From assembly GCA_044432925.1 (NCBI GenBank), contig JAWXUE010000008.1, forward strand, positions 1 to 47,068: a stretch of 47,068 nt of DNA. Direction: 5' to 3'. This document shows, piece after piece, positions 8,591 through 17,634 of the stretch (the first letter of the stretch is position 1; the number at the start of each line of letters is the position of its first letter). The stretch comes from JAWXUE01 sp044432925 (lineage in GTDB: Bacteria; Bacillota_I; Bacilli_A; Acholeplasmatales; Anaeroplasmataceae). The notes beneath the pieces are model-generated. The model ran no database searches. It worked only from the letters and a program-made list of their open reading frames with translations, and was not told the origin of the DNA. The translations under genes were made by a program, and so were the position numbers.

Positions 8591-9610
8591 ATGGAAAAAA
8601 TAGTAACATTCGGAGAAATAATGATGAGATTATCAACTCAAAATTATGAACCAATACATCAATCAAGAACATATGATGCAAGATATGGTGGAGGAGAAGC
8701 CAACGTAGCAGTAGCATTATCTCATATGGGACATGAAACATATTTCATGTCAAAATTACCACCTAATCAATTAGGAGATGGTGCTATAAAACATTTGAGA
8801 AGTCATGGAGTAAATACTGAGTACATTGCTCGTGGATCAACAACTCTAGGAATATACTTCTTAGAAAGTGGATTTGGTGGAAGACCAAGTAAAGTAATAT
8901 ATAATAGAAAACATAGTGCAATAACAAGAATTAAAAAAGAAGAGTTTAATTTTGATGAAATATTTAAAGATGCAACTTGGTTTCATATTAGTGGTATAAC
9001 ATTAGCATTAAATGAAAATACATTTAATTTAGCATTAGAAGCAATGAAATATGCTAAGAAACATGGGGTAACAGTAAGTTTCGATTTCAATTATAGAGCT
9101 ACATTATGGGAATTAGAAAAAGCAATACCTGCATATAGAGCAGTACTACAATACATAGATGTATGTTTTGGAAGTTTCTTTGATATAAATACAATTGCTG
9201 GAATTACAATAGATAAAAAAGATGAAAAATTATCTATGCATGAAAAAAGAGAAAAAGTATTTAGAAACTTTCAAGAAAAATATGACGTTAAATATTTATT
9301 TGGAACAGATAGAATTGTTTATACAGCAAATGAAAATTCATTAGCAGGATATTATTATTCAAAAACAAATTCAAATGTAACAGATCCTATTAGATTTACA
9401 ATATTTGATAGAATAGGTGGAGGAGATGCATATGCATCTGGTGTAATTCATGGATTATTAAAAGATTATGAAAATCCTGAATATGCTGTTAAATTTGGAC
9501 TAAACACAAGTGTTCTAAAACATACAATATATGGAGATGCCTTTGTATTATCAGAAGATGATATTGAAGAATTTATGAAAGCAAATGGAAGTGCTGAAGT
9601 AAGAAGATAA
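8591..9610 (+). CDS. kdgK: PfkB-family sugar kinase, probable 2-keto-3-deoxygluconate kinase
   Basis: A 339-residue ribokinase-fold kinase. The N-terminal GEIMMRLS and the YGGGEANVAVAL motif bind the sugar, and GGGDAYASG (about 276-284) is the PfkB signature with catalytic Asp about 279. The overall pattern matches KdgK-type enzymes, which phosphorylate 2-keto-3-deoxygluconate with ATP for cleavage to pyruvate and glyceraldehyde-3-phosphate. It stands alone: no KDPG aldolase, uronate isomerase or transporter is next to it, so the exact sugar is not confirmed by context. Other PfkB sugar acids or ketoses are possible. Confidence 0.8.
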   Translation: MEKIVTFGEIMMRLSTQNYEPIHQSRTYDARYGGGEANVAVALSHMGHETYFMSKLPPNQLGDGAIKHLRSHGVNTEYIARGSTTLGIYFLESGFGGRPSKVIYNRKHSAITRIKKEEFNFDEIFKDATWFHISGITLALNENTFNLALEAMKYAKKHGVTVSFDFNYRATLWELEKAIPAYRAVLQYIDVCFGSFFDINTIAGITIDKKDEKLSMHEKREKVFRNFQEKYDVKYLFGTDRIVYTANENSLAGYYYSKTNSNVTDPIRFTIFDRIGGGDAYASGVIHGLLKDYENPEYAVKFGLNTSVLKHTIYGDAFVLSEDDIEEFMKANGSAEVRR

Positions 9611-9645
9611 CCTAAAATTTGGCTTTATATTAACATATAGTAATA

Positions 9646-9673
9646 TTGAAATAATATGAAATTATTATATAAT
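9646..9673 (+). promoter_or_regulatory. promoter of HAAS/DUF4097-like pair (TTGAAA-16-TATAAT)
   Basis: TTGAAA (9646-9651), 16-bp spacer, TATAAT (9668-9673); ATG follows 20 bp later at 9693. Confidence 0.6.
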
Positions 9674-9692
9674 TGAAAGTGGAGGTGTGATT

Positions 9693-10262
9693 ATGGATAA
9701 AGAATATTTTTTAGCAACATTAAAAAGTAGAATAGCTTATTTAAGTGAAGAAGAATTAAAAAAATATCTAGACTATTATGAAAATGAAATAAATAAAAGA
9801 ATTAGTAATGGATTAGATGAATATGCTGCTGTTAAAGAAATAGGACCTATAATTGATATAATTTATAAAATTAAAAATAAGAGCACTGAAACTATTGTGG
9901 TAACTGATAATGTTATTGAAATAGAAAAAGAAGAAAACATTATAATAGAAAATAAACCAAGTAGAAAAAAAGTAATAATAGCAACATCACCTTTATGGAG
10001 TATAGCTGCAATAGTAGTTGGATTATTTATGATATTAATGTATGTTTCAGGATTAACATTATTCTCCTCAGGAATTATAATGTTCTTCACAACATTTACA
10101 TCATTAGGAAGTCCTCTTTCAACGATAATATTTGGATTAGGATCAGGACTATGCTTATTTGGACTAGCAATCATATCAATTCCTTTAGCATTATTTATAA
10201 CTAATATTATAGTTGGTAAATATAAACATTATTATGCTGTATTAAAGGAGGAACTTAAATGA
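9693..10262 (+). CDS. HAAS/DUF1700-like membrane protein
   Basis: A 189-residue protein with the helical N-terminal pattern of HAAS/DUF1700 proteins (YLSEEELKKYLDYYENEI, then AVKEIG) and a hydrophobic C-terminal half with two long membrane segments (about 98-125 and 140-175). In Firmicutes these are usually co-encoded with a PadR-type regulator and a DUF4097 partner and are thought to signal envelope state. The ATG at 9693 is chosen over a GTG at 9687 because GGAGG (9681-9685) sits 7 bp from it. The gene overlaps the next by ATGA. Confidence 0.75.
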   Translation: MDKEYFLATLKSRIAYLSEEELKKYLDYYENEINKRISNGLDEYAAVKEIGPIIDIIYKIKNKSTETIVVTDNVIEIEKEENIIIENKPSRKKVIIATSPLWSIAAIVVGLFMILMYVSGLTLFSSGIIMFFTTFTSLGSPLSTIIFGLGSGLCLFGLAIISIPLALFITNIIVGKYKHYYAVLKEELK

Positions 10263-11053
10263 AAAAGTTTTATATAGTAGGTTCTTTAATTGTTGGAGTA
10301 TCATGTGTATTAATGTTGATAGCTTTTATAATAAGTGGGTTTAATTTATACGATGTAACAAATTACGGTAATTTCACAAGAAATGAATTTAATGATTTTC
10401 AAGACTATGACATAAAATTACTAGATTGTGAATTTATTGTAATAAACAATAATTCAAGAGATGATGTTGTAATGGAATATCATACAAGTGAAAAAATAGA
10501 TTATAATATTGAAATAGATGATATTAATAAAGAAGTAATAATAACTCAAATAGGAACAGATACATTAAATAGTATCGTACCAGGAGCTGACAAACCATTA
10601 TCAATAAGTATTCCATCAAACGATTTAACTAGAAATATAAATATAGAAACATTAGATAAAGAAAATGTAATAATAGAAGTTGAAGATGTTAATTTAAATG
10701 TTATTAATATATTAACATATGATGGAAAAGTAAGTATAGATGATGTAGTCGCTACAACAATAAATATTCAAGGTGAATTACTAATTGTTGATTTACATGA
10801 TATAAACTGTCAAGATTTATATGTTAATAATAAAGAAGGAAAAGTAAAAATAAATAGAGCTAATATATACTTACTTGATATAAATATAGATAATGTCTCA
10901 TGTGATATTGTTTTACCTTTAGAACAAGGATTTTATATACTAGATATCTCATTAATTGGAAATTCTAGTTGTAACTATGAAAGTGGCGGAGAAGGTTCTA
11001 TCGAGATATTTATAGAAGCATTAGATTCTGATGTAGATTTCAAATTTAAATAA
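10259..11053 (+). CDS. DUF4097-like membrane-anchored beta-repeat protein
   Basis: 264 residues: one N-terminal membrane helix (about 5-28), then an extracellular region rich in short beta-forming strands (NINIETLDKENVIIEVE and similar) ending at VDFKFK. This is the layout of DUF4097/putative adhesin proteins that partner with HAAS/DUF1700 proteins. The match is by pattern only. It overlaps the preceding gene by 4 bp, has a strong AAGGAGG ribosome site, and a terminator begins within its stop codon, so the two genes form a closed operon. Confidence 0.65.
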   Translation: MKKFYIVGSLIVGVSCVLMLIAFIISGFNLYDVTNYGNFTRNEFNDFQDYDIKLLDCEFIVINNNSRDDVVMEYHTSEKIDYNIEIDDINKEVIITQIGTDTLNSIVPGADKPLSISIPSNDLTRNINIETLDKENVIIEVEDVNLNVINILTYDGKVSIDDVVATTINIQGELLIVDLHDINCQDLYVNNKEGKVKINRANIYLLDINIDNVSCDIVLPLEQGFYILDISLIGNSSCNYESGGEGSIEIFIEALDSDVDFKFK

Positions 11054-11078
11054 GAGCGTAATAACGCTCTTTTTTCTT
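11052..11078 (+). terminator. intrinsic terminator
   Basis: AAGAGCGT / ACGCTCTT, 8-bp perfect stem, 4-base loop, then a run of T. Confidence 0.92.
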
Positions 11079-11132
11079 TTTATATTAAATAAGAATAACT
11101 AATGAAAAAATTATGTAAAAAAATGTTATTGT

Positions 11133-11161
11133 TTGAATAGAATGCTAATATATGTTATAAT
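11133..11161 (+). promoter_or_regulatory. promoter of DrrAB-type exporter
   Basis: TTGAAT (11133-11138), 17-bp spacer, TATAAT (11156-11161) with an extended TGT before the -10. Confidence 0.7.
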
Positions 11162-11181
11162 TTTGTAAAAGAGGTGTGATT

Positions 11182-12093
11182 ATGTCAATAATAGAAGTTA
11201 AAAATTTAACTAAAAAATACGGTGAAAAAGAAGCTGTAAAAGGAATTACATTTAATGTAGAAGAAGGAGAATTATTTTCATTCCTAGGAGAAAATGGTGC
11301 TGGAAAAAGTACAACAATAAATATCTTATGTGGAGTACTAAAAAAGACATCTGGAGAAGTAACAATATGTGGATTAGATTTAGATAAAGATGCTGATGCA
11401 ATAAAAGAACAAATAGGAGTAGTATTCCAAGGTTCAATATTAGATGGTTGTTTATCTGTATACAATAATCTAAAAACAAAAGCTGCATATTACAATTTAT
11501 CAAAAGAAGAAATGAAAGAAAGAATTGATTATGTAGTAGAAGTATTTAATTTAGAAGATATCCTAAAACAAAAATATAATACATTATCAGGTGGTCAAAG
11601 AAGACGTGTTGATATAGCACGTGCATTACTAAATAGACCTAAAATATTATTTTTAGATGAACCAACAACTGGTTTAGATCCACAAACAAGAGTATTAGTT
11701 TGGAACACATTACATAAATTACGTACAGAAGCTAATCTAACAATATTCTTAACAACACATTATATGGAAGAAACAGCATTAGCTCATGATGTAGTTGTAA
11801 TGGATCATGGATTAATAGTTGCTCATGATACACCATTTAATTTAAAAGATAAATATACAACAGATAGAATTATATGGTATATAAATGAAGCTGAAGAAAA
11901 CAACAAATTATTAGAAAATGAAAAATTAAGTTATAAATATAGTAATGATGCTTATATAATAAAAATAAAGAGCACAGAAGATGCAGCTGAATTTATAAGT
12001 AATAACAAAAAAGTAATAAAAAACTTTGAAGTAATAAAAGGAAACATGGATGATGTATTCTTAAATATTACAGGAAGAAAATTAGGTGAGTAA
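11182..12093 (+). CDS. ABC-2 type exporter ATPase (DrrA/CcmA-like)
   Basis: A 303-residue ATPase with Walker A GENGAGKST (about 36-44), Q-loop VVFQGS, signature LSGGQRRR (about 135), Walker B ILFLDEP (about 156) and H-loop TTHYMEE. The roughly 80-residue extension after the H-loop, ending DDVFLNITG, is typical of DrrA-type drug or antibiotic exporters. It would energise the permease encoded immediately downstream. ATG 11182 is chosen because GAGG lies 7 bp upstream; a GTG at 11176 overlaps that site. Confidence 0.92.
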   Translation: MSIIEVKNLTKKYGEKEAVKGITFNVEEGELFSFLGENGAGKSTTINILCGVLKKTSGEVTICGLDLDKDADAIKEQIGVVFQGSILDGCLSVYNNLKTKAAYYNLSKEEMKERIDYVVEVFNLEDILKQKYNTLSGGQRRRVDIARALLNRPKILFLDEPTTGLDPQTRVLVWNTLHKLRTEANLTIFLTTHYMEETALAHDVVVMDHGLIVAHDTPFNLKDKYTTDRIIWYINEAEENNKLLENEKLSYKYSNDAYIIKIKSTEDAAEFISNNKKVIKNFEVIKGNMDDVFLNITGRKLGE

Positions 12094-12094
12094 A

Positions 12095-13006
12095 ATGAAA
12101 AATAAATTACTAACATTCACTTTATTAACAAGAAGAAACGTATTATTGTTTTTAACAAATAAAACAACAGTATTCTTTTCATTGTTAGCAAACGTAATAA
12201 TATTAAGTTTATACTTACTATTCTTAAAAACAAACTATGTAACAATATTAACAGATTCATTAGCTGGATTAGAAATAAGTGCTAAACTAATAGATGGATT
12301 TGTAAATAGCTATTTAATAGCAGGTATATTAGGTACAACATGTATAACAGTTGCTCTAAACTCATTATCAGTAATGGTTAAAGATAGAGAAGATAAAGTA
12401 GATTTAGATTACAAATCATCGCCTGTAAGTAAAACATTAGTATCATTATCATACTTCTTAGGAGCATTGATATGTACATTTATTATTGGTGCAGTATTCT
12501 TAACATTAAGTTTAATAGTATTAGCTGTAACAGGTTCATTTTATTTATCAATCTTTGGTGTAATTAAATTATACTTAATTTTATTACTAGGATGTATCTC
12601 TTCAACAACAATAATGGTAATAGTAGCTAGTTTCTTTAAAAGTAGTTCTGGATTAGGAGCATTTGGTGGAATAGTATCTGCTGTATCAGGGTTCTTAATT
12701 GGTGCTTATATGCCAATATCACAATTTAGTGATGGAATACAAATATTTTCTAATACATTACCAGCAAGTCATATTGCTGCGTTATTAAGAAACGAATTAT
12801 TAAATCCAGTATTAAATGAAATCAATGTAGCATTAGCTGGATCAGATGGTGGTATGTTCGCAATAACAATGAGAGAAGTATTTGCATTTAAATTAAATTT
12901 CTTTGGTAATACAATAAATATGGATGCAATGTATATATATGTTGCTGTATCATCAGTAGTATTTGGTGCTATATCAGTATTTGTATTTAAAAAATTAAAT
13001 AAATAA
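12095..13006 (+). CDS. ABC-2 type transporter permease
   Basis: A 303-residue permease with six predicted membrane segments (about 20-45, 62-85, 113-140, 148-175, 180-208, 272-298) and the ABC-2 order of helices. It starts 1 bp after the stop of its ATPase; the AGGTGAG ribosome site lies within the ATPase's last codons. Together they form a two-gene exporter for an unknown lipophilic or peptide substrate. A GTG three codons upstream is less likely. Confidence 0.88.
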   Translation: MKNKLLTFTLLTRRNVLLFLTNKTTVFFSLLANVIILSLYLLFLKTNYVTILTDSLAGLEISAKLIDGFVNSYLIAGILGTTCITVALNSLSVMVKDREDKVDLDYKSSPVSKTLVSLSYFLGALICTFIIGAVFLTLSLIVLAVTGSFYLSIFGVIKLYLILLLGCISSTTIMVIVASFFKSSSGLGAFGGIVSAVSGFLIGAYMPISQFSDGIQIFSNTLPASHIAALLRNELLNPVLNEINVALAGSDGGMFAITMREVFAFKLNFFGNTINMDAMYIYVAVSSVVFGAISVFVFKKLNK

Positions 13007-13007
13007 T

Positions 13008-13036
13008 ATAAGGGCTAAGGCCCTTATTTTATTTTT
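13008..13036 (+). terminator. intrinsic terminator
   Basis: ATAAGGGC / GCCCTTAT, 8-bp stem with TAAG loop, then TTTATTTTTAT. Confidence 0.9.
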
Positions 13037-13080
13037 ATCTAAAACAATGTATAATATAAATAATGAAATGAGTGATTAAA

Positions 13081-14802
13081 ATGAATATAACATTTAATAA
13101 TGTAAGTTTTAAATATGGAGAAAAAAATCTACTAACAAATATAAGTACAACATTTAGAGATGATCGTAAAACAGCATTAGTTGGTAAAAATGGTAGTGGT
13201 AAAACTACAATGTTAAAACTAATAGCTGGTAAAGAAAAACCTAATAGTGGAGAAATAATAATATCTGGTAAAAGCAAAATAAATTATTTAGATCAAGAAC
13301 CTGTATTTCCTAAAGATACTAAAATAGTAGATTTATTTAATAATATAGAAGATATAAATGAATATGAAATAAAATCAATATTAAATAAATTTAAACTAAC
13401 AAATCATGAACTAGTATGTAATAACTTATCTGGTGGAGAAAAGAAGAGACTAGCATTAGCTATTTGTTTAGTAAAACAATGTGATATGTTAGTATTAGAT
13501 GAACCTACGAATCATTTAGATATAGATATGATATTGTTTTTAGAGAAGTTTTTAAATAAATGGAATAAAGGATTAATTTTAATAACACATGATAGATATT
13601 TTCTAGATGTAGTATGTAATCAAATAATAGAAATAAAAAACAATAATGTATATGCATATGATGCAAACTATTCAAAGTATTTAGAATTAAGAAAAATAAC
13701 AGAACAAGAATTATTAAAAGAACAACAAAAACATAAAAAAACAATGATTGAAGAAGAGGCTTGGGCAAGTAGACAACCAAAAGCCAGAACAACAAAATCA
13801 AAATCAAGATTAGATAGATTTGAAGAATTACAAAATAAAACATTTGAAACAAATAATAATGTTGAATTTAATAGTATAAAAACAAGACTAGGAAAAAAAC
13901 TAATAGAAATAATTGATGGTTCTAAATCATTTGATAAACCATTATTTAATAATTTTAATTTATCATTATTAAGAAGTGATACAATAGGATTCATTGGTAA
14001 AAATGGAAGTGGTAAATCAACATTATTTAAAATAATAATGGGATTAGAACAATTAGATGCTGGAGAAATAATATTAGGTGAAACATTAAGAATAGGATAT
14101 CTTACTCAAGAAGTAGATGTAGTTGATAATGAAATAACTTTAATGGATTACTTAAATGATGTATCTAATGAAATACTAACTACTGATGGAGTAAAGACTG
14201 TATCGTATGTATTAGAACAATTTAATTTTGATAAAGAACAACATTATTCTAAATTAAAATTTTTATCTGGTGGAGAAAAAAGAAGATTACAATTAGTAAA
14301 AGTATTAATACAAAATCCTAATTTATTAATATTAGATGAGCCTACTAATGACTTAGATATAAATACACTAGATTCATTAGAAGAATATTTAGAAACATTC
14401 ATAGGTCCTATATTAATAGTATCTCACGACAGATACTTTCTAGATAATACATGTAATAAATTATGTGTATTTGAAAATAATAATATAAGTATAACAAATG
14501 ATTCATATACAGATTATTTAAACAAATTTACATTTGAAACAAATAACAAATCAAAAGGTGATACAAGAGTTGCTAAAGTTAAAATGAGTTCTAAAGATCG
14601 TAATTTATTAGAAGAGTTAGAAAAAGAAATCCCTTTACTAGAAGAAAAATTAGATTTATTAAAAAAAGATTTAAATAAATTAACATCAGAATATACTCAA
14701 ATAATGGAACTTACTACACAAATAGAAGAATTAAGTTTAGATATAAATATTAAAACAGAAAAATATTTTGAATTATTAGAATTAAAAGAAAGTTTATCAT
14801 AA
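13081..14802 (+). CDS. ABC-F ATPase, Uup/YfmR-like
   Basis: 573 residues with two complete ATP-binding domains and no membrane segment. NBD1: GKNGSGKTT, LSGGEKKR, VLDEPTNHLD; NBD2: GKNGSGKST, LSGGEKRR, ILDEPTNDLD. The inter-domain linker contains the WASRQPKARTTKSKSRL motif characteristic of the Uup/YfmR branch, and the C-terminus (about 500-573) is a coiled coil as in Uup. ABC-F proteins bind the ribosomal E site; YfmR relieves stalling, for example at proline-rich stretches, and some relatives give antibiotic protection. ATG 13081 is preferred to GTG 13072, although the ribosome site (GAGTGAT) is weak. Confidence 0.88.
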   Translation: MNITFNNVSFKYGEKNLLTNISTTFRDDRKTALVGKNGSGKTTMLKLIAGKEKPNSGEIIISGKSKINYLDQEPVFPKDTKIVDLFNNIEDINEYEIKSILNKFKLTNHELVCNNLSGGEKKRLALAICLVKQCDMLVLDEPTNHLDIDMILFLEKFLNKWNKGLILITHDRYFLDVVCNQIIEIKNNNVYAYDANYSKYLELRKITEQELLKEQQKHKKTMIEEEAWASRQPKARTTKSKSRLDRFEELQNKTFETNNNVEFNSIKTRLGKKLIEIIDGSKSFDKPLFNNFNLSLLRSDTIGFIGKNGSGKSTLFKIIMGLEQLDAGEIILGETLRIGYLTQEVDVVDNEITLMDYLNDVSNEILTTDGVKTVSYVLEQFNFDKEQHYSKLKFLSGGEKRRLQLVKVLIQNPNLLILDEPTNDLDINTLDSLEEYLETFIGPILIVSHDRYFLDNTCNKLCVFENNNISITNDSYTDYLNKFTFETNNKSKGDTRVAKVKMSSKDRNLLEELEKEIPLLEEKLDLLKKDLNKLTSEYTQIMELTTQIEELSLDINIKTEKYFELLELKESLS

Positions 14803-14842
14803 AAAATAAAATAACATAATACAATATAGTAGGTGATTTACT

Positions 14843-15484
14843 ATGAGACGTATTATGTTATTTTTTTCATCAATATCATTTCTAATGACAATGGGATATA
14901 CATTAGAAAATAAAGTAAATAAAATTATTTATATTGATCCAGGGCATGGTGGATATGATGGTGGTGCTGTTGTAAATGAAATTGAGGAAGCTGATATAAA
15001 TTTAGAAATTTCATTACAGTTAAAATCAATTCTAGAAGATAATGGTTATACAGTATTATTAACTAGAGAAACTGATGAAGATTTATGTGAAGATAAATTT
15101 ATAAAAAAAGAAGATATAAAAAAAAGAGTAGAATTAATAAATAATAGTGATTGTTTATTATATATATCTATTCATCAAAATTTATATACAGATTCTAAAT
15201 ATAGTGGTGCTCAATGTTTTTATAACAAATATAATCCTTTATCAAACATGTTAGCAAACAATGTACAAAGTAGTATAATTAAACAACTTAATAACACAAC
15301 TAGGGTAGCTAAAAGTATAGAAGAAATATATTTAATAGATAATGTAATTAAACCAGGAATATTAATTGAATGTGGATTTATGAGTAATGAACATGAATTA
15401 TCTTTGTTAATGACTGATGAGTATCAAAAGAAATTTTGTAATAGTATATACTATGGTATTTTAAGTTATTTACTATTAGTATAA
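14843..15484 (+). CDS. cwlD: N-acetylmuramoyl-L-alanine amidase, CwlD-like
   Basis: 213 residues: an N-terminal signal/anchor (about 4-22) and a single Amidase_3 domain with no cell-wall-binding repeats. Zinc ligands are in place: His35 in DPGHGG, Glu49 and His111 in SIHQN, with catalytic Glu176 in LIECGF. The LLTRETDEDL motif and short single-domain build match CwlD, which trims stem peptides during spore cortex muramic-delta-lactam formation; other short amidases of the family cannot be excluded. If CwlD, the organism or its ancestors form endospores. Starts at ATG 14843 behind TAGGTGAT. Confidence 0.8.
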   Translation: MRRIMLFFSSISFLMTMGYTLENKVNKIIYIDPGHGGYDGGAVVNEIEEADINLEISLQLKSILEDNGYTVLLTRETDEDLCEDKFIKKEDIKKRVELINNSDCLLYISIHQNLYTDSKYSGAQCFYNKYNPLSNMLANNVQSSIIKQLNNTTRVAKSIEEIYLIDNVIKPGILIECGFMSNEHELSLLMTDEYQKKFCNSIYYGILSYLLLV

Positions 15485-15520
15485 AAAAAGAGTATTTGAA
15501 TTTAATCAAATACTCTTTTT
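15485..15520. terminator. bidirectional terminator
   Basis: Perfect 15-bp inverted repeat (AAAAAGAGTATTTGA and its complement) with a 6-base loop, A-run on the left and T-run on the right, between convergent genes. Confidence 0.95.
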
Positions 15521-15526
15521 AACTTA

Positions 15527-16051
15527 TCATTCTCTCTTAGCTCCATCTTTTTTATAAAAATCATTAAATGGATCATCATCATCTTCATATAATTTATTAT
15601 TTAAATTGTTATAACTATTTTGACGAGTAGTATTATTTATTCTATTTCTAGTTCCCTTACGAACTAATACAATTATGATAAACATAATAATCATTGGGAA
15701 GAATGTAGCGAAAAGAGAAAAAAATACTAATCCAGAAATTGCTACAGTACTTATATCACCAGAGTTTTTATCAATTTTTATTTGTATTGTATCACCAATA
15801 TTTAATTTTTGATTTGATTCTAGTTCATATCTTTTATTATAAACACGATCATAATTATAAGTAATATAAACATCATACAAATAAACATTATCATCTTCAT
15901 CATAATATTCATTATAAATTGTTGATATACTAGCATCTACTTGTGTTGTTGTATTTAATACACCTGAATTAAATATTGATACAATATTAAATAATATAAA
16001 TATACCTATAAATATAAAAGCAAATACATTTATTCTCTTAGCGTTTAACAT
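15527..16051 (-). CDS. DUF3592-like membrane protein
   Basis: 174 residues: a membrane helix (about 9-30), an extracytoplasmic beta-rich domain containing VDASISTIYNEY and NIGDTIQIKIDKNSGD, a second helix (about 104-130), and a charged, Asp-rich cytoplasmic tail. Two helices flanking a domain with the Y-V-x-Y and 'GD-x-I-x-I-x-D' strand pattern fits DUF3592. Function is unknown. AAAGGAG lies ahead of the ATG. It runs convergently to the amidase gene and divergently from tsaE. Confidence 0.6.
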   Translation of the reverse strand: MLNAKRINVFAFIFIGIFILFNIVSIFNSGVLNTTTQVDASISTIYNEYYDEDDNVYLYDVYITYNYDRVYNKRYELESNQKLNIGDTIQIKIDKNSGDISTVAISGLVFFSLFATFFPMIIMFIIIVLVRKGTRNRINNTTRQNSYNNLNNKLYEDDDDPFNDFYKKDGAKRE

Positions 16052-16132
16052 ATATTTTCTCCTTTTATATAAATTATCTTTGTTAATTTAATTATACAAC
16101 AATTTACCACAAAATTATAGTTAATGTTTTAT

Positions 16133-16161
16133 TTGATATATTTAGATTTTCCTAATATAAT
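16133..16161 (+). promoter_or_regulatory. promoter of tsaE-tsaB-rimI-tsaD operon
   Basis: TTGATA (16133-16138), 17-bp spacer, TATAAT (16156-16161), 28 bp before the tsaE ATG. Confidence 0.8.
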
Positions 16162-16188
16162 AATAGTATAGTACTGTGAGGGATTAAT

Positions 16189-16626
16189 ATGAAAATAATA
16201 AAAACAAAAAACAATTTAGAAACAATAGCAGTTGGAAATAAAATCGGACAATCTTTAAAAGGTGGAGATGTTATTTTATTATCTGGTGATTTAGGTGCAG
16301 GTAAAACTACATTTACAAAAGGAATAGGTGAAGCTCTTAATATAAAAAGAGTTATAAACTCTCCAACATTTACTATAGTAAAAGAATATCAAGGTAATCA
16401 TAAATTAATACATATGGATTTATATCGATTAGAACAATTAGAAATGGATATAGAAGAATATTTTAATGAAGATAATATATGTGTATGTGAATGGCCTAAA
16501 GATAATATGGAAGTATTAAATTATGAGCATATATCTATTGAAATATATAGAACAAGTGATAATGAAAGAGAAATAAAAATAAAAACTAACTCTAAACGTT
16601 TAGAAGAAATAGTAGGTGAATTATAA
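16189..16626 (+). CDS. tsaE: tRNA t6A synthesis ATPase TsaE
   Basis: 145 residues, normal length. Walker A GDLGAGKTT (about 33-41), followed by the family motifs SPTFTIVKEY and HMDLYRLE. TsaE is the ATPase that resets the TsaB-TsaD complex, which makes threonylcarbamoyl-adenosine at A37 of ANN-decoding tRNAs. First gene of a four-gene operon in which every junction overlaps; its TAA shares one base with the next ATG. Confidence 0.96.
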   Translation: MKIIKTKNNLETIAVGNKIGQSLKGGDVILLSGDLGAGKTTFTKGIGEALNIKRVINSPTFTIVKEYQGNHKLIHMDLYRLEQLEMDIEEYFNEDNICVCEWPKDNMEVLNYEHISIEIYRTSDNEREIKIKTNSKRLEEIVGEL

Positions 16627-17219
16627 TGTGTAGTTTAATAATAGATACTTCAACAAAATATTTATATTTATGTTTAGTTAAAGATAATAAAGTAATTAAG
16701 GAAATATTAGAGGATGGAAATAAAAACCATGCTCCTCACAGTGTATTACTAATAGAAGAAATATTAAAAAATAATAAAATTAATATAAATGAATTAACAG
16801 AAGTAATATGTGGAATAGGACCAGGTTCTTATACTGGATTAAGAATATCATTAACAATTGCTAAAATGATTTGTAGTTTTAAAAATATCCCATTAAAAAC
16901 AATATCAACATTATATTTAATGAGTAGTGCATATGAAGGTAAAATAGTGCCTGTAATAAGTGCTAGAAGAGAAAACTATTTTTGTGGTGGATATAATAAC
17001 GATAAATTAATATTAGAAGAAAACGTTAGAACAAAAGAAGAAATAGAACAAGAAGTAAAAGAATTTAAATATATAGAAGAAGATATGTTTAAAGTAGATC
17101 CTTTAAAAGTATTAAAATATGCTAAAGAAGAAAGTAAGGTTGATGAGGTTGTTCCTAATTATTTAAGAATAACAGAAGCTGAGTATAACCTTAAAAATAA
17201 AAATGATAAGAAAATGTAA
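16626..17219 (+). CDS. tsaB: t6A complex subunit TsaB
   Basis: 197 residues with the ASKHA-fold start IIDTSTKYLYLCLV and the GIGPGSYTGLRISLTIAK motif diagnostic of TsaB (YeaZ). It lacks the TsaD metal site and acts as scaffold for TsaD. Somewhat shorter than E. coli TsaB (about 230). Overlaps tsaE by 1 bp and rimI by 17 bp. Confidence 0.95.
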   Translation: MCSLIIDTSTKYLYLCLVKDNKVIKEILEDGNKNHAPHSVLLIEEILKNNKININELTEVICGIGPGSYTGLRISLTIAKMICSFKNIPLKTISTLYLMSSAYEGKIVPVISARRENYFCGGYNNDKLILEENVRTKEEIEQEVKEFKYIEEDMFKVDPLKVLKYAKEESKVDEVVPNYLRITEAEYNLKNKNDKKM

Positions 17220-17634
17220 TAGTGATGATTTACTATCTTTAGAACAATTAGAAAAATCATGTTTTAAATCACCACTAGATTATAACTTTTTAAAACAAGA
17301 TATAGAAAACAATCCATTTTCAAATTATTTATGTTATGAAGAAAATGGTGTTGTTATTGGATATATAGGACTTTGGATAGCTGACATAGGTTCAATAATT
17401 AATTTATGTGTAAATGAATTACATAGAAGAAAACAAATAGCTAGTATGTTATTAGAAGAAGCAATAAAACAATGTGAAAATAAAGAAGTTACACAAATAT
17501 CTCTAGATGTTAGAGTGTCTAATGATAAAGCACGAAATTTATATAATAAATATAATTTTAAAGAAGTATTAATAAGAAAAAATTACTATGATAATAAAGA
17601 AGATGCAATAGTAATGGTAAGGAGTAGTATATGA
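17203..17634 (+). CDS. rimI: ribosomal-protein-alanine N-acetyltransferase-like (GNAT)
   Basis: 143-residue GNAT acetyltransferase. The acetyl-CoA loop is HRRKQIASMLL and the C-terminal LDVRVSNDKARNLYNKYNF motif matches RimI, which acetylates the N-terminal Ala of ribosomal protein S18. Its position between tsaB and tsaD is the standard Firmicute arrangement. Overlaps tsaD by ATGA. Confidence 0.92.
   Translation: MIRKCNSDDLLSLEQLEKSCFKSPLDYNFLKQDIENNPFSNYLCYEENGVVIGYIGLWIADIGSIINLCVNELHRRKQIASMLLEEAIKQCENKEVTQISLDVRVSNDKARNLYNKYNFKEVLIRKNYYDNKEDAIVMVRSSI

Noticed and set aside
13072..13080. GTG as start of the Uup-like gene
   Set aside because: No better ribosome site than for the ATG at 13081, and homologues begin at the MNITFNNVSFKYG-type strand.
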